Source: Eubacteriales bacterium
GTDB lineage: Bacteria; Bacillota; Clostridia; Oscillospirales; CAG-382
DNA: 19,893 nucleotides
Reading direction: 5' to 3'
NCBI GenBank assembly: GCA_028701715.1
Contig: JAQVQF010000012.1
Location: forward strand, 1-19,893
Of this stretch, positions 1-7,453 are shown in pieces; position 1 is the stretch's first letter, and each line of letters opens with the position of its first letter. Both the position numbers and the translations under genes were made by a program. The notes under the pieces were generated by a model. The model saw only the letters and a list, made by a program, of their open reading frames with translations, was not told the DNA's origin and did no database searches.

Positions 1-2
1 AC

Positions 3-1205
3 GGCGTTATCGGCAGAGGAGCCTCCCCGAGCGGAGCTTCCACCGGTGAATTTGAAGCTCTTGAGCTACGTGACGGCGACAAGAGCCGTTTCGGCGGAAA
101 AGGGGTTACCAAAGCTGTCAATAATATCAACACCGTTATCAATGATACATTAAAAGGAATGGATGCCGCCGATATCTATGCCATAGATAACGCAATGATC
201 GAAGCGGACGGCACAAAGGATAAATCCAAGCTCGGCGCCAACGCAATTCTTGCCGTTTCCATTGCCGCGGCAAAGGCCGCTTCCATATCGCTGGGAATCC
301 CCCTTTATAAATTTTTAGGCGGCATTCAGGGTAACCGTCTGCCTGTTCCGATGATGAACATCCTCAACGGCGGCGCGCATGCCGCAAACACGGTTGACGT
401 ACAGGAATTCATGATTATACCCGCAGGCGCAGGAAGCTTCCGCGAAGGGCTGCGCTGGTGTACGGAGGTGTTCCACACGCTCGCGGCTATTCTTAAATTC
501 AAGGGGTTGACAACTTCCGTCGGCGACGAGGGAGGCTTCGCGCCCAACCTCAGCGGCGATGAGGAAGCTATTGAGTATATTCTTGAAGCGATTAAAAAAG
601 CGGGCTATGTGCCGGGCAGGGATTTCGTTCTTGCCATGGATGCCGCCGCCAGCGAATGGAAGAGCGGAGTAAAAGGCGAATACCTGCTTCCCAAGTGCGA
701 CAAACGCTACACCTCCGCAGAGCTTGTGGCTCACTGGAAGGAGCTTTCTGAGAAATATCCCATTTACTCGATCGAAGACGGCTTGGACGAGGAGGACTGG
801 GAGGGCTGGCAGCTGATAACCAAGGAGCTTGGCGACAAGCTGCAGCTTGTCGGCGACGACCTGTTTGTCACAAACACGGAACGTATCTCAAAGGGCATAA
901 AGCTCGGCTGCGGCAACTCTATTCTTATTAAACTTAACCAGATTGGTTCGGTATCCGAAACGCTCGAAGCTGTCATGATGGCGCATAAAGCGGGTTATAC
1001 CGCTGTTGTTTCACACCGTTCCGGCGAGACGGAGGACACAACCATCGCGGATCTTGCGGTAGCTCTGAATACCCGCCAGATAAAAACCGGAGCACCCAGC
1101 CGCAGCGAACGTGTGGCAAAATATAACCGGTTACTTCGCATAGAGGAAGAGCTTGGCGCCAGCGCCGTTTATCCGGGTTTTGAAGCTTTTTCGGTAAAGA
1201 AGTAA
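3..1205 (+). CDS. eno: enolase, 5'-truncated by window edge
   Basis: Enolase (phosphopyruvate hydratase) interconverts 2-phosphoglycerate and phosphoenolpyruvate in glycolysis; it is a cytosolic Mg-dependent enzyme. The reading frame is open from base 3, so the true start lies to the left; roughly the first 35 of about 430 residues are missing. In the visible part I recognise the substrate-loop motif SGASTGEFEALELRDGD, the VGDEGGFAPNL segment with a catalytic Glu, IEDGLDEEDWEGW and GDDLFVTN metal-ligand segments, the LIKLNQIGS motif with the catalytic Lys, and the signature VVSHRSGETEDTTIADL followed by KTGAPSRSER. It ends with TAA and is followed at once by a terminator-like hairpin. The first in-frame ATG, at 159, is internal and is not the start. 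Confidence 0.97.
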   Translation, partial: GVIGRGASPSGASTGEFEALELRDGDKSRFGGKGVTKAVNNINTVINDTLKGMDAADIYAIDNAMIEADGTKDKSKLGANAILAVSIAAAKAASISLGIPLYKFLGGIQGNRLPVPMMNILNGGAHAANTVDVQEFMIIPAGAGSFREGLRWCTEVFHTLAAILKFKGLTTSVGDEGGFAPNLSGDEEAIEYILEAIKKAGYVPGRDFVLAMDAAASEWKSGVKGEYLLPKCDKRYTSAELVAHWKELSEKYPIYSIEDGLDEEDWEGWQLITKELGDKLQLVGDDLFVTNTERISKGIKLGCGNSILIKLNQIGSVSETLEAVMMAHKAGYTAVVSHRSGETEDTTIADLAVALNTRQIKTGAPSRSERVAKYNRLLRIEEELGASAVYPGFEAFSVKK

Positions 1206-1213
1206 GCATAAAT

Positions 1214-1458
1214 AATGTCCACTGAATAAATCAAAAACCAAGCCGCGATGCGGCTTTTCCGGTTTTTTGATTTATTCAAGTGCAAGGTTTTTACATTAAA
1301 TTATGTAAAAACCTTGCACTTGAATCCGGCATAATAAATACGCCGGATTCAGTGAGACATCATGAAATGCTGTAAATTCATAAAAACTTCAGTTTTTATG
1401 AATTTATGCGGCATACGCCGCATGAACAAACCGTTATACGGTTTGTTCAGCAGACATT
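1214..1458. repeat. array of abutting perfect hairpins with terminal inverted repeats (MITE-like candidate)
   Basis: Besides the nested stem at 1223-1278, five perfect stem-loops follow almost without spacers: 1274-1325 (23-bp arms, 6-nt loop), 1321-1351 (10-bp arms), 1373-1406 (15-bp arms, loop TTCA), 1406-1423 (7-bp arms, loop ATAC) and 1423-1449 (12-bp arms, loop TAT). Neighbouring hairpins share or touch their end bases. The outer ends form an imperfect inverted repeat: AATGTCCACTGAATAAA at 1214-1230 matches the complement of 1442-1458 at 14 of 17 positions. A third version of this end (ATTCAGTGAGACAT) sits inside at 1347-1360. AAAT flanks both ends (1210-1213, 1459-1462), a possible but very weak target duplication. 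I see no reading frame in it. A non-autonomous mobile element or a structured RNA are the two options I consider. Confidence 0.55.
1223..1278 (+). terminator. nested stem-loop, probable eno terminator
   Basis: An inner perfect stem AAGCCGC / GCGGCTT (1240-1246 with 1250-1256, 3-nt loop) is followed by TTTTCC and a run of six T at 1263-1268. It sits inside an outer stem of 17 pairs with one bulged T (1223-1239 with 1261-1278). It lies 18 bases after the enolase stop, where a rho-independent terminator is expected. It is also the first hairpin of the larger array described separately. Confidence 0.6.
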
Positions 1459-1482
1459 AAATAATAAATAATAATTCATTAT

Positions 1483-1512
1483 TTCCCCGACCTGTCGGGG
1501 AATTTTCATTTT
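1483..1512 (+). terminator. stem-loop with T-rich tail
   Basis: A perfect 8-bp stem TTCCCCGA / TCGGGGAA (1483-1490 with 1495-1502) closes a CCTG tetraloop and is followed by TTTTCATTTT. This is a good rho-independent terminator shape, just past the right end of the hairpin array. It could be a backup or the original eno terminator displaced by the array. Confidence 0.6.
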
Positions 1513-1541
1513 ATGATTACCGACCGCGCTTTCGTAATGTT

Positions 1542-1550
1542 TGTTATATT
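1542..1550 (+). promoter_or_regulatory. possible extended -10 promoter for the GlsB-type gene
   Basis: TGTTATATT (TG at 1542-1543, TATATT at 1545-1550) fits an extended -10 element 44 bases before the next gene. No convincing -35 box is seen at 17 bases upstream, so this is weak. Confidence 0.3.
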
Positions 1551-1593
1551 TATCCGACAAAACGCCAATAATAAGCCAAAGGAGATTTAACTT

Positions 1594-1848
1594 ATGGGTA
1601 TTATAGGATGGATTGTCATAGGCGCGCTCGCCGGATGGCTGGCGAGCATTATAACGGGAAACAACAAGCGCATGGGCGCGGGCGCGAACATTTTGGTGGG
1701 AATTATCGGCGGCGTTATTGGCGGCATAATAATGAATCTTTTAGGAGGCTACGGTATCACGGGGTTTAATTTCTGGAGCCTGCTTGTAGCGACAGGCGGC
1801 GCGGCGGTGCTGCTGTTTATCGTAAATATGTTCAGACACGGAAGCTGA
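1594..1848 (+). CDS. GlsB/YeaQ/YmgE-family small membrane protein
   Basis: This is an 84-residue Gly-rich integral membrane protein of the transglycosylase-associated/GlsB (YeaQ/YmgE) family; members are linked to envelope or general stress, without a known enzymatic activity. Three hydrophobic segments are visible at about residues 2-20 (GWIVIGALAGWLASIITG), 28-50 (Gly-rich GIIGGVIGGII) and 58-80. Short polar turns separate them, and the first carries the family's NNKRMG-type loop. Full length matches the family (about 80-90). The start is an ATG preceded by AAAGGAG at good spacing. It stands alone between the terminator-rich gap and the DUF255 gene 66 bases downstream. The family call is secure; the role is inferred from the family only. 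Confidence 0.85.
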   Translation: MGIIGWIVIGALAGWLASIITGNNKRMGAGANILVGIIGGVIGGIIMNLLGGYGITGFNFWSLLVATGGAAVLLFIVNMFRHGS

Positions 1849-1914
1849 GCAAAGCCGGAGCCAAAGCCAAAGCAAACGTCAAACGATTAATAACAGTAAA
1901 ACGAGGTATAGGTA

Positions 1915-3861
1915 TTGAGCAACCATTTGAAAGATCAATCAAGCCCTTATCTGCTTCAACACGCCGAAAATCCGGTGGATTGGTTCCCGTGGGGCGAGGA
2001 GGCTTTTCAAAAAGCCCGAACCGAGGACAAGCCCGTATTTTTAAGCATCGGCTATTCCACCTGCCATTGGTGTCATGTCATGGCACATGAAAGCTTCGAG
2101 GATGACGAAACCGCTCGTCTGCTTAACGAATATTTTATATCAATTAAAGTGGACAAGGAAGAACGCCCTGATATCGACAGCATTTATATGTCCGTTTGTC
2201 AGGCGTTGACCGGAAGCGGCGGATGGCCGATGAGCATTTTTATGACTCCCGATAAAAAGCCCTTTTATGCCGGGACCTATTTTCCCAAGGAATCGCGGTA
2301 CGGTATGACGGGCTTCAATAATCTGCTGAAGATAATCCATGAAAAATGGGAAAGCGGCAGAAAGCAGCTGTCGGAATCGTCCGACCGCATAGTCGCCGCC
2401 TTAAACCGCGCCGATACGGTGCGTGCGGAAATAAAAAATGAAGGCGATTTGATACAGACGGCGGTCAAGCATTTCAGAAACAGTTACGACAAAAAATACG
2501 GAGGATTCGGTAACGCTCCGAAATTTCCTGCGGCGCACAATCTGTGGTTTTTGATGACCTGCTATGAAAAAAGCTGTGGCGACGATGCGCTCGAAATGGC
2601 GGAGCATACACTCGAACGCATGTACCTCGGAGGGCTGTTCGACCACATAGGGTACGGTTTTTCGCGCTATTCCACCGACCGATATTTTCTTGTGCCGCAT
2701 TTTGAAAAGATGCTGTACGACAACGCGCTTCTAATTATCGCCTACTGCAAGGCATATCGTATAACCAAAAAAAAGCTATACCTTGATATCGCCGAAAAAA
2801 CCGCTTTTTATATTCTGCGTGAGATGACCTCTCCCGAAGGCGGCTTTTATTCCGCGCAGGACGCGGACAGCGACGGCGAGGAAGGCAAATACTATGTTTT
2901 TAAGCCTTTTGAAATAATATCCTTGCTGGGTGAAAAAGAGGGTGAAGCGTTCAACCGTTGTTTCGGAATTGACGAAAAGGGAAACTTTGAAGGCAAAAAT
3001 ATTCTCAATCTTTCAGATAAAAGCCGGCTTGACGGCGTGATTGAACATTTAATACCGAAAGTTTATGAATATCGCACAAAACGCGCCAAGCTGCATTTGG
3101 ACGATAAAATTCTGACCTCATGGAATTCGCTTATGATAACGGCAATGTGCCGTCTTTACCGCGAAACCGAAAATATCGCCTACCTTAAAACCGCCAAAAA
3201 AGCGCAGAGCTATATAGAAAATCATCTGAGCGAGGGTAATGCCCTATATGTCAGCCGCAGGGGTGAAGCAAAGGGTGCGGCGGGATTTATTGACGATTAC
3301 GCATATTATATTCACTCCCTGCTTTCGCTGTATGAAGCCGCGTGCGACGTATCATATTTGAAAAAAGCCGAATTATTCTGTGAAAGAGCATTGTCGGATT
3401 TCTTCGATTACAATACGGGAGGATTTTATCTGTACGGTAAAAGCCACGAAAAGTTGATATTGCATCCGAAGGAGACTTACGACGGCGCAATGCCTTCCGG
3501 AAATTCAATCATGGCGTATAATCTTGTGCGGTTGTTTTATATAACGCACGATAAAAAAACGGAAGAAGCGCTTAAAAAGCAAATGGCTTTTATGTCGGCG
3601 GAGGCGGGCGATTATCCCGCGGGGCACGCTATGTTTCTTACCGCGTTTTCGGATTATGCAAATCCTCCGCAGACGGTTACGGCCGTTGTTCAAAATGCAT
3701 CTGATATCGCACGGCTGCCGTTTGTTGTGTCGCCCGACAGCGTTATCAGGCTGCTTAACAAGCCCGCGGACGAATATGTGCTGCTACACGGAAAAACCAC
3801 GTTTTATATATGCAGGGATTACGCCTGCCTTCCTCCGGTTAACGATTTAAACCGATTGTGA
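1915..3861 (+). CDS. DUF255/YyaL-type thioredoxin domain protein
   Basis: This 648-residue protein belongs to the DUF255 (YyaL, SPATA20-like) family. An N-terminal thioredoxin-like domain (about residues 1-165) precedes a long alpha/alpha-barrel region like the GlcNAc 2-epimerase/cellulase folds. The redox motif C50-H-W-C53 lies in STCHWCHVMAHESFED, followed by VDKEERPDID and GGWPMSIFMTPD, all hallmark family segments. Later landmarks include GGFGNAPKFP, DHIGYGFSRYS, PHFEKMLYDNA, GFYSAQDADSDGEEGKYY, SWNSLMI and DGAMPSGNS. Length is close to the usual 650-700. The biochemical function is unknown. The start is a TTG at 1915 with GAGG eight bases upstream; no earlier ATG is in frame with a better site. 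No signal peptide, so probably cytosolic. The next gene starts 20 bases downstream, suggesting co-transcription. Confidence 0.92.
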   Translation: MSNHLKDQSSPYLLQHAENPVDWFPWGEEAFQKARTEDKPVFLSIGYSTCHWCHVMAHESFEDDETARLLNEYFISIKVDKEERPDIDSIYMSVCQALTGSGGWPMSIFMTPDKKPFYAGTYFPKESRYGMTGFNNLLKIIHEKWESGRKQLSESSDRIVAALNRADTVRAEIKNEGDLIQTAVKHFRNSYDKKYGGFGNAPKFPAAHNLWFLMTCYEKSCGDDALEMAEHTLERMYLGGLFDHIGYGFSRYSTDRYFLVPHFEKMLYDNALLIIAYCKAYRITKKKLYLDIAEKTAFYILREMTSPEGGFYSAQDADSDGEEGKYYVFKPFEIISLLGEKEGEAFNRCFGIDEKGNFEGKNILNLSDKSRLDGVIEHLIPKVYEYRTKRAKLHLDDKILTSWNSLMITAMCRLYRETENIAYLKTAKKAQSYIENHLSEGNALYVSRRGEAKGAAGFIDDYAYYIHSLLSLYEAACDVSYLKKAELFCERALSDFFDYNTGGFYLYGKSHEKLILHPKETYDGAMPSGNSIMAYNLVRLFYITHDKKTEEALKKQMAFMSAEAGDYPAGHAMFLTAFSDYANPPQTVTAVVQNASDIARLPFVVSPDSVIRLLNKPADEYVLLHGKTTFYICRDYACLPPVNDLNRL

Positions 3862-3881
3862 AATAACGAAAGGAACATGTT

Positions 3882-4130
3882 ATGGAAGAAAGAAACGGAT
3901 TAACCATAACCACCCGCGACAGATTATTGAGAGCATGGCAAAATACAACCGAGCTGGTTCGGGATTTTGAAACCTACTCAAAGGAAACAGACGACAATGA
4001 AGAAACGGCGGCTTTATTTGCCAGATATGCCGAAGATGAGGGTTATCACGCCGCGAAGCTGCTGGAGCTTCTGCGTGAACAGGACGGTAACGAACCGAAC
4101 GGGAAAGACATGAAGAAAAAGAAAAAATGA
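3882..4130 (+). CDS. small helical protein, possibly half of a ferritin-like bundle
   Basis: An 82-residue, strongly charged, helix-predicting protein that I cannot assign to a named family. Two helices are suggested (about 12-36 and 40-66). The second contains AEDEGYHAAKLLELL, with E53 and H56 in an ExxH spacing as in ferritin and rubrerythrin iron sites, and Glu residues at 30 and 35 sit in the first helix. A two-helix chain of this kind would have to dimerise to make a four-helix di-iron bundle. The C terminus is a Lys run (last six residues). The start ATG has AAGGAA upstream. It lies 20 bases after the DUF255 thioredoxin gene, so a shared redox or stress setting is plausible but only inferred. 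The coding call rests on the good start, spacing and amphipathic pattern. Confidence 0.7.
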   Translation: MEERNGLTITTRDRLLRAWQNTTELVRDFETYSKETDDNEETAALFARYAEDEGYHAAKLLELLREQDGNEPNGKDMKKKKK

Positions 4131-4348
4131 TAAACGGCGGATATATTGTTTGACAAGTAAAATAATTGTATTAGTAAAAAATCATATGATAAATACCGGA
4201 ATCAATTTTCACCTTATGTAAAATCGTATTCGTTAACAATGCACAACCGTAACACCGAGATTCTTAATTATCGGTGCTTTTGCTGTGCCTTGCCGCGTAT
4301 TACGATAGCAATTGAGGTATATTTTTATGTCCAAAAATAACTGCTTTG
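4131..4348. other. AT-rich gap, weak hairpin only
   Basis: Line 4141-4200 has only about 20% G+C by hand count. A stem CACCGA / TCGGTG (4253-4258 with 4271-4276) followed by CTTTTGCTG, enclosed by GCACA / TGTGC (4241-4245 with 4284-4288), may terminate transcription from the gene at 3882. A TTGACA at 4150-4155 has no good -10 partner. I see no gene here. Confidence 0.4.
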
Positions 4349-4483
4349 GCTTGCAGACTGCGCGACGATACCGCGGTGCCCAACGCCTACAATCTGTGGT
4401 GCGTTGACGACAATCTGCGGAAGGGAGCTGCGGCCAACGCCGTCCGGATTGCCGAGAGAACGCTTAAAAGAGGGATTTTATAA
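4349..4483 (+). pseudogene. asd: orphan 3' fragment of aspartate-semialdehyde dehydrogenase
   Basis: A frame ending with TAA at 4481-4483 encodes about 44 residues including RDDTAVPNAYNLWCVDDN, followed directly by LRKGAAANAVRIAE. This matches the conserved C-terminal end of aspartate-semialdehyde dehydrogenase, where DNLRKGAA-NAV-IAE is near invariant. A full enzyme has about 340-360 residues; the catalytic Cys and NADP-binding parts are absent and no start codon or ribosome site opens the frame, so it is a remnant, not a gene. It is GC-rich (line 4381-4440 is 60% G+C by hand count) inside a very AT-rich gap, which suggests a displaced piece left by recombination or a decayed duplicate. The upstream limit is approximate. 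Confidence 0.8.
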
Positions 4484-4512
4484 GCAAGTGATGCCAAGAC
4501 GATTATTATTAC

Positions 4513-4540
4513 TTGACAAAAGGAGCATATTATGTAAAAT
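4513..4540 (+). promoter_or_regulatory. sigma70-type promoter of the + strand methyltransferase
   Basis: A consensus -35 TTGACA (4513-4518) is followed after 16 bases by TAAAAT (4535-4540), placing the transcript start about 35-40 bases before the ATG at 4585. Confidence 0.55.
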
Positions 4541-4584
4541 TAAAATAGCTTATCATATAAAGTAGCATTATAAGGAGATATCAG

Positions 4585-5379
4585 ATGATAGATTTTTATG
4601 CAAATAAGGAAGCATGGGAGGAAGCCTTTGAACACAGGCATCCCGGCTGGGGAGATGAAAATTATAAACGACTGCGTAACGAAAAGCTGCCGTTTTTCAC
4701 GCCCGATGTGGCGCAAGAGCTCCGGCTGATAAATTTCAAGGGTAAAAGCGTCGCACAGTTTTGTTGCAACAACGGGCGGGAACTGCTTTCTCTTATGCAG
4801 CTTGGCGCGGAAAATGGCGTGGGTTTTGATATCGCGGAAAATATTATAAATCAAGCGTCAGATACCGCGAAAAAAGCCGGTATCGATAACTGCCGGTTTG
4901 TTGCCTGCAACATAATGGATATTCCCGAACAATACTATAACAGTTTTGATTATATAATGTTTACAATCGGAGCGATTGCATGGTTTGATGATCTGGAGCG
5001 ACTTTTCAAAAAGGTATCGGATTGTCTGAGACCCGGCGGAACGCTTCTTATACATGATTTTCATCCTCTTATTAATATGCTGCCCATACCCGGGGAACCC
5101 GAATTTGATGAAAATCATTTGAATAAGCTCGCATATTCGTATTTCAAGAAAGAGCCTTGGATTGAAAACAATGGTATGAGCTATATGTCGGAAAAATATC
5201 CCTCCAAAACCTTCACAAGCTTTACCCATACAATAAGCGATATTATCAATTCTTTAATCCAAGCGGATATGAATATTAAGAAGTTCAACGAATACGATTA
5301 CGACATAGGTATATCCGAAGCATACAATGAAAAAGGCTTTCCTCTTTCCTTCCTGTTAATCGCAGGGAAGGTACGGTAA
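4585..5379 (+). CDS. class I SAM-dependent methyltransferase (A of a tail-to-tail pair)
   Basis: A 264-residue Rossmann-fold methyltransferase. The SAM-binding motif I is the atypical VAQFCCNNGREL (about residues 56-67), followed by an acidic end of strand 2 (D82 in GVGFDIAE). The core continues with the strand-4 motif FDYIMF (121-126) and the post-I turn CLRPGGTLLIHDFHP (147-161). The HP pair at 160-161 and the WFDDLERLF segment recur in the converging gene at 5461-6231, so the two are distant paralogs. Substrate is unknown; the family includes small-molecule methyltransferases. The start is an ATG with AAGGAG seven bases upstream, under its own promoter at 4513. It is monocistronic, ending in a strong bidirectional hairpin. 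The family call is firm; the substrate is not predictable. Confidence 0.9.
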   Translation: MIDFYANKEAWEEAFEHRHPGWGDENYKRLRNEKLPFFTPDVAQELRLINFKGKSVAQFCCNNGRELLSLMQLGAENGVGFDIAENIINQASDTAKKAGIDNCRFVACNIMDIPEQYYNSFDYIMFTIGAIAWFDDLERLFKKVSDCLRPGGTLLIHDFHPLINMLPIPGEPEFDENHLNKLAYSYFKKEPWIENNGMSYMSEKYPSKTFTSFTHTISDIINSLIQADMNIKKFNEYDYDIGISEAYNEKGFPLSFLLIAGKVR

Positions 5380-5390
5380 CAATTAAATTT

Positions 5391-5420
5391 AAAGCGCGTA
5401 CCCATCTGAGTACGCGCTTT
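5391..5420. terminator. bidirectional terminator between convergent methyltransferase genes
   Basis: A perfect 11-bp stem AAAGCGCGTAC / GTACGCGCTTT (5391-5401 with 5410-5420) with an 8-nt loop lies 11 bases after the + gene stop and 40 bases beyond the - gene stop. On the - strand it is followed by an A/T-rich tract. Confidence 0.75.
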
Positions 5421-5460
5421 CTGTATGCGGCTTATTGAGCCTTTTTAACACAGTTATATC

Positions 5461-6231
5461 TTATATTTTCACAGCCGAAAATCCAATCCACTGGGGCAGA
5501 GCCGCCCATAGATTATTTTTAAAATCGAATTTTCTGTTCCCGTCAGCTTCCGCTTCTCCGCGCGTTTTATACCACCACAGGTCATGAGCATCAATTTCCG
5601 CGTGGAATTCATCCATACGCACAACCATAAATCCTTGCCCGGTCATGGAGTTGAACAAATCCATAACGCGCCAGTGCAGCCCTTCGGTATTATTATAATC
5701 CTTTATTATTTTGATCTCATCTCCCGAATCGTCAAAGGGACGGATGAAAGGATGGGTTTCAAACATTATGTATCTTCCGCCTTGTTTCAGCACACGGTTG
5801 AAATTGCTGTACATGGAATTCAGGTCGTCAATCCAGGTATGCACGCCGTTTGAAGTGTACACAAGGTCGTAAAAGCCGTCCGCTATTCCGTCGAGCTTCA
5901 TGCTGTCGGCGCAGATAAATTCAATATCCCAGCCTTCGCCGTCGGCGATACGCTTTGCGTTTTCAAGCTGGCGTTCGGATATATCGGATGATGTTACTTT
6001 GGCGCCGAGCAGATGAAACGCGAACACCGCGCCGTTGTCACCGGAAGACGGTACTAGCACACGCAAGCCGTGAAAATCAGAAAAATTATCTTGCAGTATC
6101 GTACATATAGGAATCGGAAAAGCCCACATCGGATCGGACTTCAGAATGGTTGTGTCATCCTGAACTTTATAAATTCGGTTATAATATTCATCGGAATGGT
6201 CATTCCATGATTTTTTTATTTCGTCTTTCAT
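5461..6231 (-). CDS. class I SAM-dependent methyltransferase (B of a tail-to-tail pair)
   Basis: A 256-residue SAM methyltransferase. Motif I is the unusual RVLVPSSGDNGAVFAF (about residues 57-72), followed by D83 at the end of strand 2, GFYDLVYTSNGVHTWIDDL (119-137) and VLKQGGRYIMFETHPFI (147-163). The HP pair is again at 160-161, as in the converging paralog at 4585-5379. The start ATG (6231) overlaps the stop of the GNAT gene upstream as ATGA, with GGAGGA about nine bases before it inside that gene's end. This implies translational coupling in a three-gene unit GNAT-GNAT-methyltransferase. No signal peptide; cytosolic. Substrate unknown. Confidence 0.9.
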   Translation of the reverse strand: MKDEIKKSWNDHSDEYYNRIYKVQDDTTILKSDPMWAFPIPICTILQDNFSDFHGLRVLVPSSGDNGAVFAFHLLGAKVTSSDISERQLENAKRIADGEGWDIEFICADSMKLDGIADGFYDLVYTSNGVHTWIDDLNSMYSNFNRVLKQGGRYIMFETHPFIRPFDDSGDEIKIIKDYNNTEGLHWRVMDLFNSMTGQGFMVVRMDEFHAEIDAHDLWWYKTRGEAEADGNRKFDFKNNLWAALPQWIGFSAVKI

Positions 6232-6782
6232 TTCTTTGCGTCCTCCGTTAATTTTTGGTATTCAACCGCAAGCATGGCATAATTTAATCGGTCATGCCGA
6301 CCGCCGCCGAAATATACTGCCTTGCGTTCTCGTCCTTCAAGCATAAAGCCGCTTTTTTCAAGCGATTTTTGTGCTGATATGTTTAAATCAAGCGTACTTG
6401 CCGTTATCCGTTCAAGCCCGAGATTTTTAAAGCCATACTCAATAATAAGTAATAACGCTTGCCTACCGTAACCACGGTTGCGGTATTCGAGCTTTTCGAT
6501 ACTCATACCGAGCGAACAGGAACGGTTCTGCCAATCGATATCCTGCAGCGCGACATCTCCTATGACGGTTCCGTCGTTTATGAAAATCCCGAGCCGCACA
6601 TGGGTTTTGCCCTGCGACTTTTGTATTTCCTCATACCATTCGTCCGATTTTTCCGTTGAGTGACCGATATGTAAAATATCGGTGGGGTTGTCGAAATCAT
6701 ATTCGGCGTCCTCGTAAAGCTTGCGGCAGTCGGCACGCTCAAGCGCGGCAAGATAAATTGATGTTCCTTGTAATTTATACAT
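6228..6782 (-). CDS. GNAT N-acetyltransferase, RimJ/RimL type
   Basis: A 184-residue acetyl-CoA-dependent N-acetyltransferase. The acetyl-CoA pyrophosphate loop (motif A) reads YRNRGYGRQALLLIIEYGF at about residues 99-117. The following ERITASTLDLNISAQKSLEKSGF (split here for reference: LDLNISAQKSLEK) is the classical RimJ/RimL motif B, where Asn contacts CoA and the SL-KSGF helix follows. Length is typical. RimJ/RimL enzymes acetylate protein N termini, but most paralogs of this kind act on small molecules or unknown targets. ATG start with AAGGAG seven bases upstream. It lies 12 bases after the GNAT at 6795-7391 and overlaps the methyltransferase downstream by four bases (ATGA). Confidence 0.9.
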   Translation of the reverse strand: MYKLQGTSIYLAALERADCRKLYEDAEYDFDNPTDILHIGHSTEKSDEWYEEIQKSQGKTHVRLGIFINDGTVIGDVALQDIDWQNRSCSLGMSIEKLEYRNRGYGRQALLLIIEYGFKNLGLERITASTLDLNISAQKSLEKSGFMLEGRERKAVYFGGGRHDRLNYAMLAVEYQKLTEDAKK

Positions 6783-6794
6783 TTGTATTTCTCC

Positions 6795-7391
6795 TTATAT
6801 TACTTTCCAAAACATTGTCTGTGTCCAACACTCGTCAAAGGTTTTTTCATAAAGCCTTTGTAATTCCCGGTCGGGCTTATCAAGCTTCAGAAAGAGCTGA
6901 TTGATTTTTTCGTCATATATATTTGTATACACCACGAGATACCCCGGATTGAGCGCTATCAATTCCTTTATGGTGTGCTTTTCCGATTGAATCAACAGCT
7001 GACCGGTATAACCGAGCTTTTCATAAAACCCTTCGGCACTTTCCGTCGCTCCTAAACAGAGCCGGTGTATACCGTGCCCGAGCGCGCGCTTTTCAAGTTT
7101 TAACATCATTTCGCGGGCTATACCATATTTTCGGAAACGCTCATCCACTGCGACCGGTCCTATTGTAATTCCTTCGCCGTTTTCGATCCTTCCAAATACT
7201 ATGCCGATAACCTCGCCGCCATACTCCGCAAACAGCATCAGGTCCCCCTGTGAATCCATGCGTTCAAGCCATTTTTCACGCGAATAGCCGGCGCTTTCCC
7301 AGCCTGTTCTGTCACCGAATATATCTTCGGTAAAGGCGAGGACCTTGTCAAGCTCGTTTTCGTTTGTAACGTTTTTAATTATATAATCCAT
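6795..7391 (-). CDS. GNAT N-acetyltransferase
   Basis: A 198-residue GNAT. Central strands LMLFAEYGGEVIGIVFGRIE and ITIGPVAVDERFRKYGIA lead into the CoA-binding loop RKYGIAREMMLKLEKRAL. The C-terminal part GATESAEGFYEKLGY supplies motif B with the Tyr often acting as general acid. A further 50 residues after the GNAT core end in CWTQTMFWKVI and have no recognised motif. Start ATG with GGAGG eight bases upstream. It begins 30 bases after the terminator of the noncoding RNA, so its promoter is either read-through of that RNA or lies in the short spacer; no separate promoter is visible. Substrate unknown. Confidence 0.88.
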   Translation of the reverse strand: MDYIIKNVTNENELDKVLAFTEDIFGDRTGWESAGYSREKWLERMDSQGDLMLFAEYGGEVIGIVFGRIENGEGITIGPVAVDERFRKYGIAREMMLKLEKRALGHGIHRLCLGATESAEGFYEKLGYTGQLLIQSEKHTIKELIALNPGYLVVYTNIYDEKINQLFLKLDKPDRELQRLYEKTFDECWTQTMFWKVI

Positions 7392-7420
7392 TGATAATTC
7401 CTCCGAAATTTTATTTTTAC

Positions 7421-7453
7421 AAAATAAAGCCGCAGGCGAAATACGCCCACGGC
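7421..7453 (-). terminator. terminator of the noncoding RNA
   Basis: A 10-bp stem with two G-U pairs (7453-7444 with 7438-7429, 5-nt loop) is followed on the - strand by TTTATTTT. Confidence 0.7.

Noticed and set aside
1214..1458. The hairpin chain as a CRISPR array
   Set aside because: The hairpins differ in sequence and length and there are no regular direct repeats with spacers.
4150..4178. TTGACA as a promoter in the AT-rich gap
   Set aside because: No acceptable -10 box lies 16-18 bases downstream and no gene follows within 170 bases.
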